Shown: positions 17,324-26,349 of the stretch, one piece after another
Position numbering within the stretch: position 1 is the stretch's first letter
How the letters are laid out: each line of letters starts with the position of its first letter
Origin: Pseudomonadota bacterium
GTDB lineage: Bacteria; Pseudomonadota; Alphaproteobacteria; SP197
Reading direction: 5' to 3'
NCBI GenBank assembly: GCA_027592745.1
Contig: JAQCLG010000006.1
Span: forward strand, 1-49,706
DNA: 49,706 nucleotides
Made by a program: the position numbers and the translations under genes
Notes under the pieces: generated by a model
Databases searched by the model: none
What the model saw: the letters and a program-made list of their open reading frames with translations, nothing else
Told to the model about the DNA's origin: nothing

Positions 17324-18544
17324 ATGCCGCCCAGCGATGAACAACGCGATGCAGATATCCAGAACGCCGGGCCATCGGAGATGAACGCGCCAGTGCACGA
17401 GCGGAGCAGCTGCCCCTTTGACGCCGAGACGCTTGCGAGTTTCCAGGCGCCGATCGAGGAGGGCCGCGGCCTCCCCAACCGCTGCTACACCGACCCCGCC
17501 TGGCTGAAGCTGGAGAACGAGCGCCTGTTTGCACGCACCTGGATGCTGGCCGGTTTCCAGCATGACGTGCCGGGCAAGGGCGATGCCTGTCCCGTCGAAC
17601 TCGCCGGCATGCCGCTGCTGTTGCTGCGGGACCATGCGGGCGACATCCGTGTCTTCCACAACGTCTGTCGCCATCGCGGCGCGGTCATCGTGCCCGAGCG
17701 CTGTACGGGCCGGAAGGTGCTGACCTGCCCCTACCACGCCTGGGCGTACGGGCTCGACGGATCGCTGCGGACGCGACCGCACTTCTTCGGTGGGGATCGC
17801 CACGACACGAACCCGGGGCCGGACGCACCCGGCCTGCTACCCGTGCGCCATGCGGTCTGGAACGATCTGGTCTTTGTCGACCTTTCGGGCGAGGCGCCCG
17901 AGTTCGAGAGCCACTGGGAGCCCTTTGTCCGGCGCACGCGCGACTACGATTTCTCGGCCCTGCGCTATGCCACGACGCTGGAGTTCGACGTCAAGGGCAA
18001 CTGGAAGCTCATCCTCGAGAACTTCTTCGACGCCTACCATGTCCCGGCCGTCCACCCCAAGCTCGAGGAGTTCGCGCCGATCCACACGCGGATCGGCACG
18101 CAGACCGACGGCGTCTGGTTCCACAACACGAACCCGATCACCGAACCCCAGGAAGGGCGCGGCCTGGGCATGCCCTGTTATCCGGGGCTCGACGAGATCG
18201 GTCGCAGGACGGAGTGGTACTTCCATCTGTTCCCGACGACCCTGTTCGAGATCTGGCCGGACCAGATGGCGGTCTTCCAGCTCCATGCGCTGGAGCCCGG
18301 CCGCACCATCGAGAAGATCCACATGTATTTCATCGGCGAGGGCGCGACCGATCCGGCCTTCGAGAAGCAGCGCCAGGACGTCTACAGCATGTGGCAGGAG
18401 CTCAACACCGAGGACTTCCGGATCGTGGAGAACATGCAGCGGGCGCGTGTTTCACCCGGCTTCGACGGTGGCGTGCTGTCGCCCTTCTGGGACCCGGCGA
18501 CCCAGCATTTTGCCAGGCTCATGGCCGAGGCGATGACCGGATGA
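17324..18544 (+). CDS. Rieske non-haem iron oxygenase, alpha subunit type (copy 1)
   Basis: A 406-residue Rieske oxygenase. [2Fe-2S] ligands: C115-R-H117 in NVCRHRGA and C135-x2-H138 in TCPYHAWAYG. Mononuclear iron site: NFFDAYHVPAVHP with Asp236, His239 and His244. Overall size and motif spacing resemble glycine-betaine, carnitine and stachydrine demethylases rather than aromatic dioxygenases, so oxidative N-demethylation releasing formaldehyde is a reasonable guess. It needs a reductase that is not in the window. The start at 17324 lacks a strong ribosome site; ATG at 17381 is an alternative. First gene of a probable six-gene operon ending at 23697. Confidence 0.87.
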   Translation: MPPSDEQRDADIQNAGPSEMNAPVHERSSCPFDAETLASFQAPIEEGRGLPNRCYTDPAWLKLENERLFARTWMLAGFQHDVPGKGDACPVELAGMPLLLLRDHAGDIRVFHNVCRHRGAVIVPERCTGRKVLTCPYHAWAYGLDGSLRTRPHFFGGDRHDTNPGPDAPGLLPVRHAVWNDLVFVDLSGEAPEFESHWEPFVRRTRDYDFSALRYATTLEFDVKGNWKLILENFFDAYHVPAVHPKLEEFAPIHTRIGTQTDGVWFHNTNPITEPQEGRGLGMPCYPGLDEIGRRTEWYFHLFPTTLFEIWPDQMAVFQLHALEPGRTIEKIHMYFIGEGATDPAFEKQRQDVYSMWQELNTEDFRIVENMQRARVSPGFDGGVLSPFWDPATQHFARLMAEAMTG

Positions 18545-18584
18545 CTGCCCTATTGGCCGCTTCAATCGCAAGGGAGAACGCTGC

Positions 18585-19391
18585 ATGAGCGACGAGGTGC
18601 TCTACGAGGCAAGGGACAAGATTGCCACGATCACGATCAACCGTCCCTCGAAGTTCAACTCCATGAATCCGCCCTTCATGAAGGAACTGTCTGCTGCCTT
18701 TCGCCGTGCCGACCAGGACGGAAGCATTTCGGTCGTCATCCTGACCGCGGCGGGTGACCACTTCGGTGCGGGCTACGACCTGAAGTTCCCCTGGAGCGAG
18801 ACCTATGGGCGCGGCCCCATGGGCACGCGCAGGATGCTGAAGGACTGTGCAGAGTTCGAGTTTGGTCCCTGGGACTGCTCCAAGCCGGTGATCGCCATGG
18901 TGCGCGGCTACTGTCTGGCCGGTTCCTGCGAACTCGCCATGATGTGCTGTATCACCTACGCGGCCAAAAGCGCGATGTTCGGCGAACCGGAGATCCGCTT
19001 CTCGACGTCGCCGCCGGTGGTGGTCATGCCCTGGCTGGTCGGCCTCAAGCGCTCGCGCGAACTGCTCTACACCGGCGACATGATCGGCGCCGAGGAAGCC
19101 CGCCAGATGGGCATGATCAACAAGGTCTTCGACGACGACAAGCTCGAGGAGGAGACCCTGAAGTACGCCCGCCGTGCCGCGGCGATCTCGCTGGAGGGCC
19201 TGCAGACGACCAAGGCCTCGATCAACCGCGGCGCCGAGATCGCGGGCTTCCGCAGTGCGGTCGACTATGGCGTGGAAGTCGGCGCCATCCTCGATGCGGC
19301 CGAGACCGAGCAATACAGGCAGTTCGAGGCGGTAAGGGCCGAGAAGGGCCTTTCCGCGGCGATCCGCTGGCGCGAGGGCCAGTTCGAATAG
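18585..19391 (+). CDS. Enoyl-CoA hydratase/isomerase family protein
   Basis: A 268-residue crotonase. Oxyanion-hole segments are HFGAGYDLK and YCLAGSCELAM; the two acidic positions used by true hydratases are present (Glu in GSCELA and Glu in FGEPEIRF). It acts on an acyl-CoA, by hydration, isomerisation or C-C cleavage. It lies 40 bp after the Rieske gene and 96 bp before SBP2. Together with the Rieske protein it implies that the operon substrate has a carbon skeleton passing through a CoA ester. Ends in TAG. Confidence 0.88.
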   Translation: MSDEVLYEARDKIATITINRPSKFNSMNPPFMKELSAAFRRADQDGSISVVILTAAGDHFGAGYDLKFPWSETYGRGPMGTRRMLKDCAEFEFGPWDCSKPVIAMVRGYCLAGSCELAMMCCITYAAKSAMFGEPEIRFSTSPPVVVMPWLVGLKRSRELLYTGDMIGAEEARQMGMINKVFDDDKLEEETLKYARRAAAISLEGLQTTKASINRGAEIAGFRSAVDYGVEVGAILDAAETEQYRQFEAVRAEKGLSAAIRWREGQFE

Positions 19392-19487
19392 GGCCTCGCC
19401 AGTTCCCAGTCTGCAGTGCTTCCGGACCGGAGCCGATGAGAGGAAGTTCGACAGCCACGCATTTCGACAAGTCCAGGGAGAACGTCG

Positions 19488-20597
19488 ATGGACATACAGG
19501 AATTCGAGGATCGCAAGGCGGCCGGGACACTGAGCCGCCGGGATGTCGCCAAGGCCATGGCAGCCGCCGGTCTGGCTACGGTCGCCTTCCCGCTGGGCGC
19601 GGGCCGCGCCGCCGCCCAGGACGGGCAGGCACTTTCCTTCACCTAGGCGGGCTACGACATTCCCGAACTCTACCAGCACTACGCGGACAAGAACGGCGCC
19701 CCGCCCGACTACGCAATCTACGCCGATGAATACGAGGCCTTTCAGAAGGTCAAGCAGGGGTTCCAGGCCGACCTTGTGCACCCGTGCAGCCCCCTCGTGC
19801 CGCAGTGGCGGGATGCCGGGCTGATCCAGCCCATCGACACCAGCCGGCTGCAGAACTGGCCCGATGTCTTCCCCGCACTGACATCGCTGCCGGGCACCCA
19901 GGTCAATGGTGAGCAGTGGTTCGTGCCATTCGGCTGGGGCCGCACGTCCGTGACCAACCGGACCGACCTCGTCGACTGGGACGAGGAGGACTCCTATGGC
20001 CTGCTGTGGGATGAACGTTACGCTGGCCAGCTTGCCGTCTTCGATTCCGTCGACGAGACCGTGTTCACCGCTGCGATCTATGCCGGCATCGATCCGTGCA
20101 ACATGAGCGACGACGATCTCGACACGGTCATGGCCCTTCTCGAGAAGCAGAAGGCGCTGCTGCGCTTCTACGCCATCTCCCAGAGCGATATCACACAGGC
20201 CCTGGCCTCCGGCGAGGTGGTTGCCGCACTGACCTGGGACAGCGGGGCCGCAGAACTCAAGGCCCAGGGTATCCCCGTGCGCATGATGCTGCCCAAGGAG
20301 GGTGTGGAGACCTGGTGCTGCGGCATGGTGCTCACGAGCAACCCCCCGCATGAGGACAAGGCCTACGACCTGATCGATGCCATGTTGTCGCCAGAGAGCG
20401 GTGCCTTCGTGATCTCCGACTACGGCATGGGGCACTCCAACCGGGCCGCCTTCGACCGCATCAGCGACGAGAAACTCGACGAACTGCAGTTGCCCCGCAA
20501 CCCCACGGAACTGCTCGAGTCGGGAGTCATGTACTGCCTGTTCCGCAACAAGGATCAGGTCATCGAGCGCTTCGAGACCATGAAGGCCGGCTTCTGA
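19488..20597 (+). pseudogene. SBP2: polyamine-type solute-binding protein, TAG at Trp position
   Basis: A 369-codon PotD-like protein with twin-arginine leader (LSRRDVAKAMAAAGL) after MDIQEFEDRKAAG. The start has GGGAG nine bases upstream. Codon 53 (19644-19646) is TAG in LSFT-stop-AGYDIPEL; intact paralogues read FTWAGYE or FTWGGYD, so a single TGG-to-TAG change explains it. As it stands only the leader would be made. The rest is well kept: LVHPCSPLVPQW, IQPIDTSRL, NRTDLVDW, SDYGMGHSN. It lies inside the Rieske / DMFase operon, so it is the expected binding protein for that pathway's substrate. Confidence 0.85.
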
Positions 20598-20682
20598 GAA
20601 CCATCGCGCTTCCCCAGCGCAACCAGTGCAACGGCGGCTCAGCTTCGACAGCGGAGCCGCCGTCTGCGGGAGGGTCATTTCC

Positions 20683-21066
20683 GTGACGACCAGAACCATC
20701 ACGCGCCTGCTGCCCGACGGTGCCCCGGGTGGGCGCATGGCGCCTCTGGGCTATATCGACCCGGCGTCAGTATCCCAGGGCAGTGCCCGCGAGACCGGGC
20801 ACATCTTTTTCACCAACGAGACCGCCACGGTGAACGTCGGCGTCTGGGAATGTACGCCCTGCACGGAGGAGGTCAGGGACTATCCCTACGACCAGTGCTG
20901 CTTTGTCCTGGAAGGCTGCCTTGCCGTCACCGACGAAGCGGGCCACACCGAGACCTTCGGGCCGGGAGATGCCTTTGTCATTCCCCGCGGCTTCAATGGC
21001 TCGTGGCGGATGACGGAGCGCTATCGCAACTACTTCATCACCGTCGAACCGCAGCGCGAGAGTTGA
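20683..21066 (+). CDS. Small cupin (DUF861-type)
   Basis: A 127-residue single-domain cupin. The core reads GVWECTPCTEEVRDYPYDQCC, VLEGCLAVTDEAGHTETFGPGDAFVIPRG and ends FNGSWRMTERYRNYFITV, as in the ureidoglycine-aminohydrolase-like / DUF861 cupins. The preferred start is GTG at 20683 with GGGAGG nine bases upstream; the frame is open from an ATG at 20626 but without conserved residues. Histidine metal ligands of classical cupins are mostly absent, so catalysis is uncertain. It sits between SBP2 and the formamidase genes; a larger two-domain cupin converges from the other side. Confidence 0.75.
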   Translation: MTTRTITRLLPDGAPGGRMAPLGYIDPASVSQGSARETGHIFFTNETATVNVGVWECTPCTEEVRDYPYDQCCFVLEGCLAVTDEAGHTETFGPGDAFVIPRGFNGSWRMTERYRNYFITVEPQRES

Positions 21067-21141
21067 CGTGCGGTGCCTGCGCTCCCGCGCCTGGCGCCGG
21101 CAGGTCCGATGCGACGTGAACCCGAGCAACGTGAGAAGGCC

Positions 21142-21441
21142 ATGTACCAGATCGATCCGACACGCACCGACCTGATCGAGGAGTTCGATCGGGCGCCGGG
21201 CGGCCCCCACAGCGCGGAACTCAAGCAGGTCATCATGCGCCTCAGGACAGGACCCATGACGGAACGCTTCATCGTCGTCTGTACGCGGCGCGGACGCGAA
21301 TGGGCCGTGGGAAGGATGCCGACGGAGCGTGGCAAACCCGTCGCGTTGGTCGAGGGAGTGGTGTTCGATGACTACGACAACGCCGCGCGGCTGGTCTTCC
21401 GCCTGCGCTGGCAGGCCGCTACCGGTCAGGCCCTGGGCTGA
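21142..21441 (+). CDS. dmfA1: N,N-dimethylformamidase-like small (alpha) subunit
   Basis: A 99-residue protein directly before the large-subunit gene (21-bp gap), as in known dimethylformamidase operons. The stretch from SAELKQVIMRLRTGP to YDNAARLVFRLRWQ, with ERFIVVCTRRGREWAVGRM and a Gly-Lys-Pro turn, has the order of hydrophobic, charged and aromatic positions remembered for DmfA1. It is shorter than the roughly 130 residues of the Paracoccus/Alcaligenes small subunit and lacks most of their N-terminal extension. Start chosen at 21142 (AGAAGG upstream); an ATG at 21109 would add 11 residues. Identification rests partly on its neighbour. Confidence 0.7.
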   Translation: MYQIDPTRTDLIEEFDRAPGGPHSAELKQVIMRLRTGPMTERFIVVCTRRGREWAVGRMPTERGKPVALVEGVVFDDYDNAARLVFRLRWQAATGQALG

Positions 21442-21462
21442 GCGTTGGGCGAGGAAGGAACC

Positions 21463-23697
21463 ATGAAGAAGATCATCGCCTACACCAACGTCTGGACCAT
21501 CGCACCGGGAGACACGCTGGAGGTCAAGGTCAGCACCTACGGGGTGCCGCGCTACCGGGCCGATCTGGTGCGCGTGATCTGCGGCGACGACGATCCCGAC
21601 CGCGGCATCTATCGCGAGGAAGAGATCGTGGCGCCGTTTTCCGGCGACTACCCGGGGCGCACGCAGATCATGCCGGCCGGCTCCCATGTCTGCGTGCCCA
21701 GCAGCGGCGAGTTGAAACATCTGAAGAGCTTCACCGTGCAGGTCTGGGTCTTTCCGACGACGCCGGAGAAGGGCGAGCAGGGGCTCGTCAGCCACTGGGA
21801 CGAGGACGCGCAGAGAGGATTTGCCCTGGTTGTCGATGGCAGCGGTGCCGCCGCCCTGCGTCTTGGAGCAGGCGCCGGCAAGGTCGTCGTGGTCGCGTCC
21901 GGCAAGCCGCTTGCGTTGCGGCGCTGGCATCTGGTCGCGGCATCCTGGGATGCCGCGACCGGGGAACTTGCGGTCAGCCAGGGCTTCGCCGGATCACCGT
22001 TCGAAGCCGACAGCTCCTCCTCGGCCAGGGGCAAGGCGGCCTTTGTTGCCGCGGACGCCGGCGATGCGTCCTTGCTGATGGCGGCTTTGCCGTTAAGCCG
22101 GAGCGCCACGGGGCAGACGACGCGGTGCCATTTCAACGGCAAACTCGACCGGCCGCGTCTCACGGGCCGCGTCTTGTCAGCCGCCGAGATCGAGGCGCTG
22201 GCCTGGGACAACGCACCGCGCGAGCGCGAGCGTCTCCTGGTGGCGGGCTGGGACTTCTCGCGCGACATCGGCAGCACCCGGGTCGCCGACAGCAGCTTCA
22301 ACGGACTGCACGGCCACACGGTCAACCTGCCGTCGCGCGGCGTGAAGGGGTTCAACTGGAGCGGCCGGGAACAGAACTGGCGCCACGCGCCGCAGGAGTA
22401 CGGCGCGATCCACTTCCACGACGACGACCACTATGACGCCGGCTGGGATACCGACTTCACCTATGTCGTGCCCGATGGGCTCAAGAGCGGCGTTTATGCC
22501 GTGCGTCTGCGTGCCGACGATGACGAATGGTACGCCACCTTCTTCGTGCGTCCGCGACGTGGTACGGCCACCGCCAAGCTGGCGTTCCTTGCCTCGACGG
22601 TGACCTACATGGCCTATGCGAACTATCGCTGGCAGGTCCACGAGCGCTTCGCAGAGGCGGCGGAGGTCTTCTGGACCACGCTCGACCGGGGCGATGCCTT
22701 CCTGCAGGAACATCCCGAGTTCGGTCTTTCGACCTATGATCATCATTGGGACGGCAGCGGCGTGCGTTATGCATCGCGCCTGCGCCCGGTGATCAACATG
22801 GCGCCCAAGACGCCACTGTGGAGCTTCAACCCGGACACCCACATCCTGGGCTGGCTGGAGCACGCCGGCATCGACTACGACGTCATCACCGACGAGGACC
22901 TCCACCATGAGGGCGTCGCCCTGCTGGAGCGGTACGAGGCGGTCGTGACGGGCACCCACCCTGAGTACTACACGACACCGATGTGGGACGGATTGCGGGC
23001 CTACATCGCTCGTGGCGGCCGGCTCGCCTACCTGGGCGGCAACGGTTTCATCTGGCGCTGTGCGCTTTCGGATGAACTGCCCGGCGTCCTGGAGCTTCGT
23101 CGTGCCGAGGACGGCATCCGCTATCGCGACGAGGAGCCGGGCGAGTATTACCTGGAGTTCACCGGCGAATACGGCGGCCTCTGGCGCAGGCTGGGCATGG
23201 CGCCCCAGGCCCTGGTCGGGGTGGGTACGGTCGCCGTCGGGTTCGACAAGTCCGGCTGGTACCGCCGCACGCCGGAGAGCTTCGACCGCCGCGCGGCGTT
23301 CATCTTCGAGGGCATCGGTGACGACGAAATCCTCGGCGACTTCGGTATCCTGGGAGGAGGCGCCAGCGGTTCGGAGATCGATGCCGTCGATACCATGCTG
23401 GGGACGCCGCCACATACCCTGGTGGTGGCACGGTCGGAAGGTCATTCCGAAAACACCTATCTCGTGCCCGATGAGACAGGTTTCCACCACAGCGCCATGG
23501 AGGGCACGCACAACCCGAAGGTGCGGGCCGACATGACGTTCTTCGAGACGCCCGGCGGCGGCGCCGTGTTCTCCGTCGGTTCCATCGCATGGGGCGGCAG
23601 TCTTCCCCACGACGGTTACGAGAACAATGTCGCGCGCATCTCGGGGAACGTGCTGCGCCGGTTCCTCGATCCCAGGCCTTTTGCCATGCCCGAGTGA
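21463..23697 (+). CDS. dmfA2: N,N-dimethylformamidase-like large (beta) subunit
   Basis: A 744-residue protein matching the dimethylformamidase large subunit in length and layout: an N-terminal beta domain (IIAYTNVWTIAPGDTLEVKVS, then a concanavalin-like LamG segment around residues 75-260 with SFTVQVWVFPTT) and the C-terminal catalytic domain. The known enzyme has a mononuclear iron held by two tyrosines and a glutamate. The best equivalents here are Tyr382 (STVTYMAYANYRW), Tyr425 (LSTYDHHWDG) and Glu501 with His499 (GTHPEYYT), all conserved; the assignment is my alignment by eye. The enzyme hydrolyses DMF to dimethylamine and formate, but the operon context (Rieske, enoyl-CoA hydratase, SBP) suggests a natural amide of another kind. 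AAGGA ribosome site precedes the ATG. Confidence 0.85.
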   Translation: MKKIIAYTNVWTIAPGDTLEVKVSTYGVPRYRADLVRVICGDDDPDRGIYREEEIVAPFSGDYPGRTQIMPAGSHVCVPSSGELKHLKSFTVQVWVFPTTPEKGEQGLVSHWDEDAQRGFALVVDGSGAAALRLGAGAGKVVVVASGKPLALRRWHLVAASWDAATGELAVSQGFAGSPFEADSSSSARGKAAFVAADAGDASLLMAALPLSRSATGQTTRCHFNGKLDRPRLTGRVLSAAEIEALAWDNAPRERERLLVAGWDFSRDIGSTRVADSSFNGLHGHTVNLPSRGVKGFNWSGREQNWRHAPQEYGAIHFHDDDHYDAGWDTDFTYVVPDGLKSGVYAVRLRADDDEWYATFFVRPRRGTATAKLAFLASTVTYMAYANYRWQVHERFAEAAEVFWTTLDRGDAFLQEHPEFGLSTYDHHWDGSGVRYASRLRPVINMAPKTPLWSFNPDTHILGWLEHAGIDYDVITDEDLHHEGVALLERYEAVVTGTHPEYYTTPMWDGLRAYIARGGRLAYLGGNGFIWRCALSDELPGVLELRRAEDGIRYRDEEPGEYYLEFTGEYGGLWRRLGMAPQALVGVGTVAVGFDKSGWYRRTPESFDRRAAFIFEGIGDDEILGDFGILGGGASGSEIDAVDTMLGTPPHTLVVARSEGHSENTYLVPDETGFHHSAMEGTHNPKVRADMTFFETPGGGAVFSVGSIAWGGSLPHDGYENNVARISGNVLRRFLDPRPFAMPE

Positions 23698-23712
23698 TCG
23701 TGCTGTTGCCGG

Positions 23713-24480
23713 TCAGCCGGTGGACTGCGGCGCCACCTTCGGGTCGACGATGGCATAGAACTTCCGCAGCAGGCCGTCGCTGCGCCAACTGCACACCGTT
23801 CCCTGGGGCACGAAGAACGTATCGCCTGCCCTGAAGTGGTGCCGTGTGTCCTCCGCTTCGACGATCGTGACGTCGCCCTCCACGATGTGGGCGAACTCGT
23901 GGACGGAGAAGGGCTGCATGGCGCTCTCGAAGGCGGTGGTCTCCCACATGCCGACGGTCATGTTCCCGATGGCGTTGGTCGTCACCAGGTTGTCCCGCTG
24001 GCTGCCGCCGCCGATCGTCATTTCCTGTGGCACGAGCCCTGCCTCCAACGCTTGCGGGGTGAAGACGATGACACCGCCGTCGGCCGAGGCGATCCGGGGC
24101 GCCGGCACGCCCGGTGCCGAGTGGGTGATGAAGAACTTGCGCAGGAATCCCTCCTGCTTCCAGCTGATCGGGATAGCCTTGTGCACGAAGAAGCACTCGC
24201 CTTGCTCGACCGGCGTTTCCCGGCCCTGGCCATCGATCATCAGGACGCGGCCTTCGAGCACGACCATGAACTCGTCGTCGGGATAGGGCCCGAAGGCTTC
24301 CTGCATGTCGGTGGTGGTCCAGACCCCCACGGCAATGCCGAGCGCGGGATCCTGGTAGCAGACATGGATGTGCTGCTCCGGGAGTTCGGACTGGAAGTCA
24401 CGTGGGTCGAGCTCCATCTTTGCCAGACCTGCGCCTTCCGGGCCTTCACGTTCGAGCCTGATGATGCCTGTCGGGGTCAT
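23713..24480 (-). CDS. Two-domain cupin protein
   Basis: A 255-residue bicupin. Domain 1 (about residues 45-125): VGVWTTTDMQEAFGPYPDDEFMVVLEG..GECFFVHKAIPISWKQ. Domain 2 (about residues 160-250): VGMWETTAFESAMQPFSVHEFAHIVEG..GDTFFVPQGTVCSWRS. The duplication is plain from the repeated WETT / FMVVLEG / FFVP / SW pattern. It is a paralogue in style of the small cupin at 20683, and converges on the formamidase large subunit with 15 bp between. Start at 24480 has GGAG upstream. Divergent from the GFA gene. The enzymatic role is unknown; DUF861 cupins act in ureide or amide metabolism in some cases. Confidence 0.75.
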   Translation of the reverse strand: MTPTGIIRLEREGPEGAGLAKMELDPRDFQSELPEQHIHVCYQDPALGIAVGVWTTTDMQEAFGPYPDDEFMVVLEGRVLMIDGQGRETPVEQGECFFVHKAIPISWKQEGFLRKFFITHSAPGVPAPRIASADGGVIVFTPQALEAGLVPQEMTIGGGSQRDNLVTTNAIGNMTVGMWETTAFESAMQPFSVHEFAHIVEGDVTIVEAEDTRHHFRAGDTFFVPQGTVCSWRSDGLLRKFYAIVDPKVAPQSTG

Positions 24481-24574
24481 GGATGTGCTCCGCGTTGACG
24501 TTTGGCAGGGTCGCGAACGACCTGTGTTGTTGTACCATGGATGACGGGAAACCGGCAGAAGGCAGGGAGAGGCC

Positions 24575-25027
24575 ATGGGCACGTTGACCGAGGACGCCAG
24601 CGGCGGGTGCATGTGCGGCGCGGTGCGTTACCGCGCGGAGGGCGCGCCGCTTTCGGTCATCTTCTGCCACTGCATGAGCTGCCGGCGCCATACCGGCGCC
24701 CCCGTGGTCGCGCTTGCGGGCTACCGGCGCGACCAGGTGGTCTATACGCAGGGCAAACCGAGAATCTTCAGTTCCTCTCCCGGCGTCGGTCGTGCCTTCT
24801 GCGGCGACTGCGGCACGCCGCTTACCTGGGAGGGCGACGGTGGTGAGATCGGACCCATGGTCGAGCTTCTCGTCAACACCTTCGACAAACCCGAAGACTT
24901 CGCGCCGGAGTGCCACATCCACCATCAGGAACGTCTGCCATGGCTCGAGATCCATGACACGTTGCCGCGCTACCGCGTCTGGCACGATGGCGAGGATGCG
25001 GCCTATCTTCACGGACCGGCCGATTGA
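24575..25027 (+). CDS. GFA / CENP-V family zinc protein
   Basis: A 150-residue protein of the glutathione-dependent formaldehyde-activating (Gfa) fold. Zinc ligands are visible as GGCMCGAVRY (about residues 10-19), CHCMSCRRHTGAPV (31-44) and FCGDCGTPLTW (76-86). Only some members act on formaldehyde and glutathione; others have unknown roles. Next to two N-demethylase-type Rieske oxygenases and a TMADH-type enzyme, a role with formaldehyde is reasonable. Strong ribosome site GGGAGAGG. Confidence 0.85.
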   Translation: MGTLTEDASGGCMCGAVRYRAEGAPLSVIFCHCMSCRRHTGAPVVALAGYRRDQVVYTQGKPRIFSSSPGVGRAFCGDCGTPLTWEGDGGEIGPMVELLVNTFDKPEDFAPECHIHHQERLPWLEIHDTLPRYRVWHDGEDAAYLHGPAD

Positions 25028-25057
25028 GCGGGGCAGCAACCGCAACGTCCACCGTCG

Positions 25058-26302
25058 TCAATCCTGATTGGAGCGGATCGTACGAGGCAGGCGCGAGAGC
25101 AGTTCAACCCCGTCTTCGGTGACCATGAAGGTCTCGATGAAGTTGCAGCCCGTGCCGCCGGGCCAGTCCTCCCAGATGTCGAACTGGTTTTCGTAGTTGA
25201 AGACGAGGCCGGGCTCGATAGTCAGCTTCCCGGGCGTCGGGCCAAAGACCTCCTCGTTCCAGTGGTTCCAGAAGGCGCCCGTCCAATCGGGCGGGAACGA
25301 GATACCCAGAGGGTAGCCGCCGATCCACCACGCCTTGTCATAAAGCCCGACACCCTTGAGGTGATCGATCGCAAGGTCGTTCACGCGCGACAGCGGATCG
25401 CCGATCCTGACGTTGTCGAGAATGGCATCGATCGAGCCTGCCGCCTTTTCCATCACGTCAATCCAGCGCTCGTCGGCCTTGCCGATGGAAAACGTGCGGC
25501 AGTGGTTGACGTGGTAGCGGTGCATAGAGGCGCAGACGTCGATGTGGACGAGGTCGCCATCCTTGACCTTGCGATGGGTGGGCGGCGAGTGGTGCGTGCC
25601 AGAGCGGATGCCCGATGCGACCATGGTGTGGATTGCCGGGTAGTTGCAGCCCTGGTGCATCAGGCTTCCGGCCAGGACGCCCTCGATCTGGGTTTCCGTC
25701 ATGCCCGGCCGCATCGACGTGCGTGCGGCTTCCAGAGCATTGTCGGCCGCCGCGGCGGCCTGGCGCATGATCGCCATCTCGCGCGCCGACTTGTAGACGC
25801 GTTGCGTCTCGACCACGAGGGAGGCGTCGACCACCCTGGCACCCTTCGCCCGGAGCTTTTCGGCGAGGGTTTCCACGACCGGTGTGGCGGGTCCCCACCC
25901 CCAGAACTGAAGGCCGATCGTGCCATCGATGAGGCCCCTGGCGGTGAGCTCGTCGGCAATGATGTCGAAGTCGTCGGCACCGGCCATCGGGTCGTGATCG
26001 AAAATCACGGCATCGCGTATCTCGGGCACCAGGGACACGATGGTCGTGTGCGCGGCGGCGTCGAAGAAGAGGGTGTCATCGCTGTCGGCCCGGACCACCA
26101 GCGTGGTCGAATTGCGCAGGTGGTTCCAGATCATGTCGTAGCCGGTCAGCCAGTTGATGTCCGGCAGGCGGCACAGCAGGATGAGGTCGAGACCGGCCTC
26201 GGTCATGGCTGCGCGAACCTTGCCGCGCCGCGCCGCGTATTCCTCCGGCGGGAACGGCAGTTCCCAGTCGATGCGGTCACGCAGGTAGGTCTTCAGTTCC
26301 AT
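25058..26302 (-). CDS. M24 pita-bread family protein (creatinase/Xaa-Pro peptidase-like)
   Basis: A 414-residue protein with the N-terminal creatinase domain (PPEEYAARRGKVRAAM, LLCRLPDINWLTGYDM) and C-terminal M24 domain (VYKSAREMAIMRQAA, HTMVASGIRSGTHHSPP, GDLVHIDVCASMHRY, GLVFNYEN, ETFMVTEDGVELLS). The two-metal ligand set of aminopeptidases is incomplete: the second Asp of the usual D..TRTF segment is Asn/His (HVNHCRTF), and the usual GHG histidine is replaced (GGYPLGI). That points to a metal-free creatinase-like or otherwise altered hydrolase rather than a peptidase. ATG at 26302 gives the family N-terminus. Last gene of the SBP3/Rieske/molybdo-oxidoreductase operon. Confidence 0.82.
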   Translation of the reverse strand: MELKTYLRDRIDWELPFPPEEYAARRGKVRAAMTEAGLDLILLCRLPDINWLTGYDMIWNHLRNSTTLVVRADSDDTLFFDAAAHTTIVSLVPEIRDAVIFDHDPMAGADDFDIIADELTARGLIDGTIGLQFWGWGPATPVVETLAEKLRAKGARVVDASLVVETQRVYKSAREMAIMRQAAAAADNALEAARTSMRPGMTETQIEGVLAGSLMHQGCNYPAIHTMVASGIRSGTHHSPPTHRKVKDGDLVHIDVCASMHRYHVNHCRTFSIGKADERWIDVMEKAAGSIDAILDNVRIGDPLSRVNDLAIDHLKGVGLYDKAWWIGGYPLGISFPPDWTGAFWNHWNEEVFGPTPGKLTIEPGLVFNYENQFDIWEDWPGGTGCNFIETFMVTEDGVELLSRLPRTIRSNQD

Positions 26303-26349
26303 GGGGTTCTCCGGGGCAGGAAGGGCGTTGCGGTCGGGCGCGACCGGGA

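Noticed and set aside
3912-19646. TAG reassigned to an amino acid
   Set aside because: TAG ends several clear genes (acyl-CoA synthetase, enoyl-CoA hydratase, methyltransferase, PhyH, acyl-CoA dehydrogenase), and the internal TAGs stand at positions implying different residues.
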